A DNA stretch of 24,880 nucleotides. It comes from Bacteroides sp. UBA939 (lineage in GTDB: Bacteria > Bacteroidota > Bacteroidia > Bacteroidales > Bacteroidaceae). Of this stretch, positions 1-5,609 are shown piece after piece (position 1 is the stretch's first letter; every line of letters starts with the position of its first letter). Under the pieces are notes generated by a model. The model saw only the letters and a program-made list of their open reading frames with translations. It was not told the DNA's origin and made no database searches. The stretch spans positions 4,721-29,600 of the forward strand of contig NZ_DBDF01000010.1 in the NCBI RefSeq assembly GCF_002293435.1, read 5' to 3'. Position numbers and translations under genes: made by a program.

Positions 1-446
1 TCCAGCGTATTCTGGTAACGCTGTGACCGGGTATAAATATTTTTGTAGGCATTGTTCAGGCAAATAGCCTCTGCCTCACGGATCTTGCCCTGGAAACGCA
101 GGGCGTCTACGTATTCGCAGACATCGTCCATCTCAAGTATATCAGAACGCAACTCTATGGCGCTACCATAGTGTTCGGACGCGCGTTTGTAGTCTCTCAC
201 CATGAAGTACAAACGTGCAATTTTTAAATGAAGCGCAGCTTTGGAACCGTCGTCCATTCCTTGCTCACGTTTGATGGCCTCCTCGTATTGAGACATGGCC
301 TTATCGAATCTCTGACTGACAAAATTGCGATCAGCCCGTCGTTCCATACTGCCTACTTTACGTTCCTGCGCAAAGGAAGAAACACCTCCAAGCAAAAACA
401 GGAACACCATAGCAAACAACAGAACTTGAATCTTCTTATTTTTCAT
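1..446 (-). CDS. TPR-repeat periplasmic/outer-membrane protein, N-terminal part only
   Basis: This CDS starts at ATG 446 (complement) and runs off the left edge, so only about 148 residues are visible. It begins with a charged MKNKK stretch, a hydrophobic core and SSFAQ, a typical signal peptide. The rest is helical with TPR character: RFDKAMSQYEEAIKRE, then AALHLKIARLYFMVRDYKRASEHY. It starts 26 bp after the stop of the DUF3575 gene and is co-directional with it, so it is probably the distal gene of the fimbrial operon. In Bacteroides fimbrial loci a TPR protein in this place often continues into PD40 and OmpA-like domains (PorE-like). That is known of similar loci and cannot be seen here. 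Its role may be envelope anchoring or assembly; this is inference. Confidence 0.75.
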   Translation of the reverse strand, partial: MKNKKIQVLLFAMVFLFLLGGVSSFAQERKVGSMERRADRNFVSQRFDKAMSQYEEAIKREQGMDDGSKAALHLKIARLYFMVRDYKRASEHYGSAIELRSDILEMDDVCEYVDALRFQGKIREAEAICLNNAYKNIYTRSQRYQNTL

Positions 447-472
447 TTTCAGCAACTCTTTATCAGTACACA

Positions 473-1069
473 TTAACGGTATATATTATAGGTAACACTT
501 ATGCCCACTTTGGTAGGGCCAATCCATGACTTTGTTTTTTTTCGCTCCAAAGGGAAGGCGGCGTACTCTCCACCCAGGTAGAACTTATCGTACTGCATGT
601 GCGCGTACCCAAGACCCAGATTGAAGTCCAATCCCCAACGGGAATTGAATGCATACTTGTATCCGCCGGAAATGCCGCCCGATATACCCCAGCCCATACG
701 GCGGTAGCTCTGCAACGGGTCGTCATTCGTCAGGAAACCGACATTGAAGTTGCCATACATCGCATAAGGGCCAACATAGAAGCCGTCCCAGGAATCATTC
801 GTGTAGAAATTATGCGGATTTATATAGTAGCGCAGTTCCAGTGTAGACTGGAGGGCGCGGAAAACCTCTTCACCGCTTTTAAACATATACGGCATCCATA
901 TCGCTTCAGCGTTCACCGTGACCTGCCGGGTTAGCGTGTATTCAAAGCCAACGTTGGGCGAGCCGGTAAGCCAAAACGGAACATTAACCTTTACGCTTTG
1001 TGCCTGCACGCCGCTGATAGAACAGAGCAGGAGAACAAGACACAATATATGTCGCACAATCAATTTCAT
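473..1069 (-). CDS. DUF3575 outer-membrane-type protein of the fimbrial operon
   Basis: The protein has 198 aa. Residues 1-23 form a signal peptide ending VQA. The mature part alternates aromatic and polar residues as in a small beta-barrel (NVGFEYTLTRQVTVNAEAIWMPY, GFYVGPYAMYGNF, WGLDFNLGLGYAHM) and ends with a barrel-like strand VGISVTYNIYR. This fits the DUF3575 family, often found beside fimbrillin and FimB/Mfa2 genes in Bacteroidales. It lies 27 bp after the anchor gene and 26 bp before the TPR gene, consistent with one transcript. The function is not established; a role in fimbrial export or assembly in the outer membrane is inferred from gene order. Confidence 0.8.
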   Translation of the reverse strand: MKLIVRHILCLVLLLCSISGVQAQSVKVNVPFWLTGSPNVGFEYTLTRQVTVNAEAIWMPYMFKSGEEVFRALQSTLELRYYINPHNFYTNDSWDGFYVGPYAMYGNFNVGFLTNDDPLQSYRRMGWGISGGISGGYKYAFNSRWGLDFNLGLGYAHMQYDKFYLGGEYAAFPLERKKTKSWIGPTKVGISVTYNIYR

Positions 1070-1096
1070 AATTCTTTCTTTATTTTATGTATATAA

Positions 1097-2035
1097 TCAT
1101 CCCATGTCGATATCTCCACCGGTTTTGATATCTTCATCCCAGCCTACAATCCCTATGTTGACAACCATATAGGTGTCTACTTCAATAATGATACGCTCGC
1201 CGGACATCAGCCGCAAGGGTTGTCCCGTATCCTTATCTCTCACTTCAACCGGTATATGAATTACGGTAAGACCGTCATTGGCGAGGAACGTAAAACCCAG
1301 CACCATGGGTACATTTTCAATGGAAGGCATGTAGCTGTGATCCACTTCCAATATCGCAGGGTTTGCTTGCGCAGGCAGTTCGTCAATATGGAGCATCTTG
1401 TCGTCCGGAGTTAAACGGGTAGTAGTGGTTGAACGGGAAGCGACAGGATCATGATCCTTCAGAAACTGCATAACCGAAACGCCTTCCGCCCGCAACTGCA
1501 CATTCCTGATGCGGGACACATCGGCGGGGAAGTTCTTAAAACGTACCGTAATGCGACCGGTGTAACGCTCCAACTGCGCGGTATCAGTCACCAAAAGACC
1601 CGGATGCTTTACCACAGCCGCATACTTCTGATAGTGTATATCCGAAGGATGTACATAATAGTTGTCGCCGCGAGGATGGTCTTTCAATATAAAAGCCGAA
1701 GACTCCATGTGATGGTCATCTACAAACCGGAGACTGTCTGTATTGGTATAGCAATACACATTATATTCACCGGGGGGCAGCTTGAAACTGAACAGGCCTG
1801 TTGCCATACGCGGGTCTTTATTCCAATCCGGATAGGCGGCATAGCGTGAACCAACCAATGCTCCGGTAGTATTGTAGACCAGTACCCGACAGTCGCTGAC
1901 AGTATGATTCAGGACTTCCGGCACAAAGACCTGGTATGTGGTCTCGTCTTCAAAATAGTCATAGGTGCACGAAGTAAACCAAAGTAGAGCTACTACCTGG
2001 GTAAACAACACTATGAGAAGTCCGTTTTTGCTCAT
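1097..2035 (-). CDS. FimB/Mfa2-family fimbrial anchor/minor subunit lipoprotein
   Basis: The protein has 312 aa. It opens with a lipoprotein signal whose lipobox LWFTSC puts the acylated cysteine at residue 23. The following sequence (FVPEVLNHTVSDCRVLVYNTTG, then FSFKLPPGEYNVYCYTN) is the two-strand opening of the FimB/Mfa2 (DUF1812) transthyretin-like fold. In Porphyromonas the FimB and Mfa2 proteins anchor the fimbrium to the outer membrane and limit its length. The gene follows the major subunit gene by 149 bp in the same direction, as expected for an anchor made from the same transcript. Length and domain layout are normal for the family. Assignment rests on motif and gene order. Confidence 0.85.
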   Translation of the reverse strand: MSKNGLLIVLFTQVVALLWFTSCTYDYFEDETTYQVFVPEVLNHTVSDCRVLVYNTTGALVGSRYAAYPDWNKDPRMATGLFSFKLPPGEYNVYCYTNTDSLRFVDDHHMESSAFILKDHPRGDNYYVHPSDIHYQKYAAVVKHPGLLVTDTAQLERYTGRITVRFKNFPADVSRIRNVQLRAEGVSVMQFLKDHDPVASRSTTTTRLTPDDKMLHIDELPAQANPAILEVDHSYMPSIENVPMVLGFTFLANDGLTVIHIPVEVRDKDTGQPLRLMSGERIIIEVDTYMVVNIGIVGWDEDIKTGGDIDMG

Positions 2036-2074
2036 TTTCTATAATTTATGCATTAGTACAAGTGAAAATATAGC

Positions 2075-2152
2075 GGGAGCAGATTTCCGCTTTCATTAAG
2101 TATTTGCGCTCAAATCTCAAATTAATATTGGTATCAACAAAATTCTGCTCCC
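2075..2152. repeat. Inverted repeat between major and anchor fimbrial genes
   Basis: GGGAGCAGA at 2075-2083 and its exact complement TCTGCTCCC at 2144-2152 are separated by 60 nt, within the 149-bp gap between the fimbrillin and anchor genes. A smaller stem AGCGG/CCGCT overlaps the left arm. On the operon mRNA (minus strand) these could fold into alternative hairpins. No U-tract follows, so this is not a classical terminator. A role in lowering anchor expression relative to the major subunit, or in mRNA processing, is inference. Confidence 0.35.
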
Positions 2153-2184
2153 TACTATATATTCAGAGGTATGAAGGAGATTGG

Positions 2185-3480
2185 TTACATATCAATGCCA
2201 GTAGATACAATTGAATCCCAAGCTATTGGGGTGCCAACTACAACATCCAAGCCACCATATTCAATAGGTTCCGCTGGAGGATCAGCTACACCGCCTGTTT
2301 TCAAAGTAAGATTTACTTCACGAATCACATTCGATTCGAAAGTATCCAATATTATACCCGACCAATATATAGGCGCTGCTGCAGTCATAACCTCTCCATC
2401 CGCTAATTGATGCCCTACCTTACCCTGTCCGGAAACAACAATGAAATACTGGCTTCCAATAGCTGCCTTTCCTGGTTTAGCTGCATCTTCAGCATTAGGG
2501 AATACGATGATATCTCTCCACATAGAGAAATTATCGGTCAAAATAACTCCTCCTGTACCATAGCCAGAGGCTGGTTCTGCAGTTTTGAATACATTAGTAC
2601 CTGAAATAGACAAGATATCAGTTTCTACAGAAGCTTGGATAGTTCTCGCATCATGTATATTCACCTTTGCCGGCAAACGATAAATCATGATGGAAGCATC
2701 TTTAGTCCAATCAATTCCATTAGTACCTGCAGTAGTATTATCTACACCGGCTGCTGATTCTGATACGTTCAGACGTACACGCATCATAGACACTTCACGC
2801 TTCAATGAAATAGTACCGGCATCAGTAGATACACCTTCTGTTATGGTCACCACTTTGGTGCTGGTGGCCCCGGTTCCTTTGACAGCTGTACCCATAAAGA
2901 TTTCGGCAGGCTCTTTATAGGCTTTGTTAGATGTTGAAAAGCCTGGAACAGCACTCGTTAAGAAATCAGGAAACGTACCCGCTTGGTGTTTCATGAAAAG
3001 GTCGGTTGTTATGTTTTTTGCACGAACATTTCCATCACTCCATACTGCTACCGGTGCAGTAGGTGCATCATCAATATAAGTGTTAACAAACCCACCAACC
3101 GTTGGAGTACCGGTTGTTCTATTTGCATTAGCAACAGCAACCAATGTATAAGTACCTACCGGAACATCCGCATACGTGTATTGATATCCGCCGGTAACCG
3201 AATTACCCGCGTCACCCGATTTATTCGGCTTTACTATCTTGGAGTATTTTACTACTCCGGCAGCATCATAAAGAAAAAGCTGCACCTGATCAATATTAGA
3301 CCAAGATGTTGTAGGTATAGCAGTAGAGGCTGTTGCTCTCGTATCTGTTTCCGAAAAGTTAAACTTAACGACCAGATTCGATTTCGCTTCTTCATTAATC
3401 GGAGCATCGTTATTCTCCGTACACGCACTAAATGTCATCGCTGCAAACAATGACCACAATAAAATCACTTTCTTTTTCAT
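2185..3480 (-). CDS. Mfa1/FimA-type major fimbrillin lipoprotein
   Basis: The protein has 431 aa. Its lipoprotein signal ends TFSAC with acylated Cys20, followed by an acidic linker. FNFSETDTRATAS contains Arg48, positioned like the arginine at which type V fimbrillins are matured by a trypsin-like protease (Rgp in Porphyromonas). The first beta domain has QVQLFLYDAAGVV and YADVPVGTYTLVAVAN; a Thr/Ala/Gly-rich second domain follows (SLKREVSMMRVRLNV, IMIYRLPAKVNI). The C-terminus EVNLTLKTGG...LDVVVGTPIAWDSIV resembles the C-terminal strand used for donor-strand polymerisation. The start at 3480 is the only sensible one (MKKKVILLW). The gene has no promoter facing it as sequenced; its promoter appears to lie in the invertible segment upstream, turned the wrong way. 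Confidence 0.87.
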   Translation of the reverse strand: MKKKVILLWSLFAAMTFSACTENNDAPINEEAKSNLVVKFNFSETDTRATASTAIPTTSWSNIDQVQLFLYDAAGVVKYSKIVKPNKSGDAGNSVTGGYQYTYADVPVGTYTLVAVANANRTTGTPTVGGFVNTYIDDAPTAPVAVWSDGNVRAKNITTDLFMKHQAGTFPDFLTSAVPGFSTSNKAYKEPAEIFMGTAVKGTGATSTKVVTITEGVSTDAGTISLKREVSMMRVRLNVSESAAGVDNTTAGTNGIDWTKDASIMIYRLPAKVNIHDARTIQASVETDILSISGTNVFKTAEPASGYGTGGVILTDNFSMWRDIIVFPNAEDAAKPGKAAIGSQYFIVVSGQGKVGHQLADGEVMTAAAPIYWSGIILDTFESNVIREVNLTLKTGGVADPPAEPIEYGGLDVVVGTPIAWDSIVSTGIDM

Positions 3481-3561
3481 AACTTTTAAAACTTAATTAA
3501 TAATATTGGTTTCTAATCAAAATAAACGCTTTAACTTCTTCATCAGAAGCATTTGCATTTT

Positions 3562-3582
3562 CCGTTACTTATTAGGTAACGG
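3562..3582. repeat. Left inverted repeat / recombinase core site of invertible promoter
   Basis: The 21-bp sequence reads CCGTTAC, TTATTAG, GTAACGG. The two 7-bp arms are exact inverse complements, as expected for binding of two recombinase protomers. The asymmetric 7-bp centre (3569-3575) would be the crossover region. The same 21 bp occur in exact reverse complement at 3862-3882. Opposed crossover orientation predicts inversion, not excision, of the DNA between. The site lies 82 bp upstream of the fimbrillin start. Confidence 0.88.
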
Positions 3583-3677
3583 GGGTATACATAATAGCAT
3601 ACACTATGGGGCGTATTTGAATCAGAATCCAATATAAAATTAAATTTTACGTATTGTTTTTACAATAGAAATCCCTT

Positions 3678-3705
3678 TCCACCTTTAGACGTAAATAAAG
3701 GTGGA
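3678..3705. repeat. 10-bp perfect inverted repeat inside the invertible segment
   Basis: TCCACCTTTA at 3678-3687 and TAAAGGTGGA at 3696-3705 are exact inverse complements around an 8-nt spacer. The element is about 108 bp upstream of the promoter's -33 box and would travel with it on inversion. It has no U-tract on either strand, so a dimeric protein-binding site is as likely as an RNA hairpin. No regulator can be named. Confidence 0.4.
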
Positions 3706-3812
3706 CTACATTATTATTATGTATAAATGAAAAAAAAACGTCTTAAAAACACTGGTTTTTCGTCTTATTTCTATTAAAAATGCCGTTTGATATAATATTT
3801 TTTGCGTTTTTA

Positions 3813-3843
3813 TTTGTATTTCAAAAAAAATGCTATAATTTTG
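3813..3843 (+). promoter_or_regulatory. Bacteroides-type promoter (TTTG-N19-TAATTTTG)
   Basis: TTTG at 3813-3816 and TAATTTTG at 3836-3843 are separated by exactly 19 nt, matching the Bacteroides primary sigma consensus (-33 TTTG, -7 TAnnTTTG) at every fixed position. It reads rightward, toward the right inverted repeat and into the 3' end of the recombinase gene as antisense. It is the only perfect match inside the invertible segment. Confidence 0.78.
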
Positions 3844-3861
3844 CCGAAACAAATGTTGTTT

Positions 3862-3882
3862 CCGTTACCTAATAAGTAACGG
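3862..3882. repeat. Right inverted repeat / recombinase core site of invertible promoter
   Basis: CCGTTAC, CTAATAA, GTAACGG: the exact reverse complement of 3562-3582, with identical 7-bp arms and the 7-bp crossover (3869-3875) in the opposite orientation. Bases flanking the 21 bp differ between the two copies, so the identity is confined to the putative recombination site. It lies 52 bp from the stop codon of the recombinase gene. Confidence 0.88.
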
Positions 3883-3934
3883 GGTTTTATTTTGCTGAAA
3901 ATCAAGTAGTTAGCTATATTTCCCGTATTCTATT

Positions 3935-4852
3935 CTATCCTTTTTTCGACATTATAAATGCGACAATAGCTTGGTTCATCCGGTTGATTTCCGCCTCTTT
4001 AAAGGGCTGGAAATAAGTCTCCGTCACTTTCACGGAAGAATGCCCCATCGCATCACATATCAGATTGGGATTATAATTTTGCCGCAACGCCGTAGTTGCC
4101 CAGGTGTGACGGGCGGTGTAAGTGCTCAGCCGTTCCCTTATATTCAAGGAACGTGCCAACCGCACCAAATGGTAGTTCTCAAGACGTAGCATACGAGCAT
4201 ATTGCCGGTATTCATCTTCCTTCGGATTTTTTATAATAGGGAAAAGATAAGGTGAATCGGGGATTTTATTCCTGTATTTTTCGATAATCACCATTGCTTC
4301 AGGACATGCCACAACAGTTATCTTACGCCCGGTCTTATGTCTATGGTAAATAATGACATCCCCTTCCATATCGCGCTTGCGCAAAAAAGCCAGGTCAACA
4401 AAAGACATCCCGCGAAGCAAAAACAGCAGAACGAAGAGATCGCGGCTAAAAGAAAGCCTCCGAGGCAGTTTCTTTTCGCTTTTCATCAGCCGGGATATCA
4501 CTTCCGGCGAAACAGCCCTCTTCACCGGACTGTCGACCCCCGTATGTACATTACTGAAAAGACGTGGAGTATATGTGGTAATCCCCGATTCCAACGCCTG
4601 ATTGTAGATAGACCTCAACATACGCATATAAGTGGAAACCGTATTCCACTTCACCTGTTCAGCCAATAAATTCTGTTCAAACCTGTTCAGCCACTCCGGA
4701 TTCAGCTGTTTAAAACTCATTTCTTTTCCGTTCATGAATTTTCGTATCCTATTCAATGTACTTCTATACACATGAGCAGTTCCGTCACGCTGTTCTTTTT
4801 CTAATTCAGCAATTAGCCCTTCGATAAACTGGGTCAAAAATACTTCTTTCAT
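3935..4852 (-). CDS. Tyrosine site-specific recombinase (putative fimbrial promoter invertase)
   Basis: The protein has 305 aa, usual for Bacteroides tyrosine recombinases. Residues 1-105 are a helical SAM-like core-binding domain; residues 115-300 are the catalytic domain. Catalytic residues are visible: Arg147 (LLRGMS), Lys173 (HKTGRK), Arg248 in YTARHTWAT, His271 (MGHSS) and the nucleophile Tyr280 (VTETYF). The first position of the HxxR box is Tyr245, a substitution common in Bacteroidota enzymes of this kind, so the enzyme looks intact. It ends 52 bp from the right repeat of an invertible promoter, so it most likely inverts that segment. It could also act on matching sites elsewhere. In the orientation seen, the invertible promoter would transcribe its 3' end antisense. 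No phage or transposon genes accompany it, which argues against an element integrase. Confidence 0.9.
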   Translation of the reverse strand: MKEVFLTQFIEGLIAELEKEQRDGTAHVYRSTLNRIRKFMNGKEMSFKQLNPEWLNRFEQNLLAEQVKWNTVSTYMRMLRSIYNQALESGITTYTPRLFSNVHTGVDSPVKRAVSPEVISRLMKSEKKLPRRLSFSRDLFVLLFLLRGMSFVDLAFLRKRDMEGDVIIYHRHKTGRKITVVACPEAMVIIEKYRNKIPDSPYLFPIIKNPKEDEYRQYARMLRLENYHLVRLARSLNIRERLSTYTARHTWATTALRQNYNPNLICDAMGHSSVKVTETYFQPFKEAEINRMNQAIVAFIMSKKG

Positions 4853-5013
4853 TTTAGTTTTGAATTTAGTTACATATCAATTAATAGATTCACTGTGATA
4901 CCAATTACATATATGTCAACAGAATACAATTGCATAATCTATAACAAACAACCTGCAACATTATCCTTATGAATTCAGATAATTTTGCTTTTATTAAGAA
5001 GTTCTATTTATTA

Positions 5014-5253
5014 TTAATTAATAGATTGACTAACGCCTCTTTTCCTTAAATACAAATCCTGATTATCAGTCCGCCGCTGACACTTGTCGAGAACTCTTTG
5101 TAGTTTTGCATGTTCCCCAAACGGACTTTTGACCCTATGTCGAGTAGTAGCAGTATAGATATCCGCTGTTATTATATCTTTCACGTTTGTGTCTTGTGCT
5201 ATATTGTCGTAATCTTCAGCACATTCTTTTGTGACCCATCTTTCAACAGTCAT
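5014..5253 (-). CDS. Unrecognised small protein upstream of the recombinase
   Basis: This is a 79-aa ORF with no family I recognise. It is polar, with many charged residues (KECAEDYDNIAQDTNVKD, TTRHRVKSPFGEHAK), and has no signal peptide, membrane segment or obvious helix-turn-helix. Two things favour a real gene: a purine-rich AAAGGAACG just before the ATG, and a good promoter match (5343-5372, minus) about 90 bp upstream. The 161 bp between its stop and the recombinase start hold no clear promoter, so the two might be co-transcribed. It could be a regulator or accessory factor of the recombinase, a remnant, or a chance ORF. Confidence 0.35.
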   Translation of the reverse strand: MTVERWVTKECAEDYDNIAQDTNVKDIITADIYTATTRHRVKSPFGEHAKLQRVLDKCQRRTDNQDLYLRKRGVSQSIN

Positions 5254-5342
5254 CGTTCCTTTTTCCTCTTAAACATAGTAAATCTGTCGTATGCAAATAA
5301 AAAAGGCGAATATTCTGTTGATACCAAATATTAAATTGAGCA

Positions 5343-5372
5343 CAAATATAGCCCAATTGAAATACAAACAAA
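5343..5372 (-). promoter_or_regulatory. Promoter reading toward the 79-aa ORF and recombinase
   Basis: On the minus strand TTTG (5369-5372) is followed after 18 nt by TATATTTG (5343-5350), a full TAnnTTTG match. The predicted start is near 5336, giving a leader of about 80 nt to the ORF at 5253. It is the only good promoter on this strand between the hairpin at 5489 and the recombinase. The rest of 5254-5488 is AT-rich with nothing else recognisable. Confidence 0.5.
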
Positions 5373-5488
5373 GCATAATTAAGATAAAATACTACCCTAA
5401 AAATGCTTTTTTAAAGAAAACAATAAAAAAAGACCTGAATGTCCCCGGCTTACGCACCGCAGCCAGTAGTTATCTTATAGTATAAGTA

Positions 5489-5543
5489 GCTGTTCATAAT
5501 TAGTTTATACTATCATTCATAGTATAAACTAATTATGAACAGC
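5489..5543. repeat. Perfect 25-bp palindromic hairpin
   Basis: Arms 5489-5513 and 5519-5543 are exact inverse complements (25 bp, starting GCTGTTCATAATTAG) around the 5-nt loop CATTC. After one mismatch the pairing continues for 5 more bp. It lies downstream of the transglutaminase gene, but no U-tract follows on either strand, so it is not a standard terminator. A 16-bp piece of the arm, TATGAACAGCTACTTA, recurs at 19841-19856, suggesting a dispersed repeat family. Confidence 0.75.
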
Positions 5544-5560
5544 CACTTACTACCAACTAC

Positions 5561-5609
5561 TTACTACTTACTACTTACTACTTACTACTTACTACTTACT
5601 ACTAACTAC
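5561..5609. repeat. Heptanucleotide tandem repeat (TTACTAC)n
   Basis: Six perfect TTACTAC units (5561-5602) are followed by the variant TAACTAC, with degenerate units further left. The array abuts and overlaps the stop codon (5606-5608) of the transglutaminase gene; read on that gene's strand it is (GTAGTAA)n. The same heptad type follows the etfB stop at 14822. A tract of this length should vary in copy number by slippage. Confidence 0.8.

Larger units (their letters stand above)
3583..3861. promoter_or_regulatory. Invertible promoter segment (fimbrial phase switch), OFF orientation
   Basis: This 279-bp AT-rich segment lies between the two inverted recombinase sites. It holds a full Bacteroides promoter on the + strand (3813-3843) and no TAnnTTTG match on the - strand. 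The fimbrial operon is on the - strand to the left, so in this orientation the promoter points away from it. Inversion (x becomes 7444-x) would put the -7 box at 3601-3608 on the - strand and give a leader of roughly 110 nt before the fimbrillin start. The segment also carries a 10-bp inverted repeat (3678-3705). Operation of the switch is inferred from architecture. Confidence 0.82.

Noticed and set aside
3935..4852. Integrase of a phage or conjugative element
   Set aside because: No att-like direct repeats, tRNA target, relaxase or phage genes nearby; the adjacent inverted sites explain the recombinase as an invertase.
4980..4987. TAATTTTG as a + strand promoter
   Set aside because: No TTTG-like -33 element at 18-21 nt and no rightward gene downstream.
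5489..5543. Intrinsic terminator of the transglutaminase gene
   Set aside because: Perfect stem but AT-rich and without a following T-run on either strand; treated as a repeat element.
5561..5609. CRISPR-like array
   Set aside because: Repeat units are 7 bp and contiguous without spacers; no cas genes.
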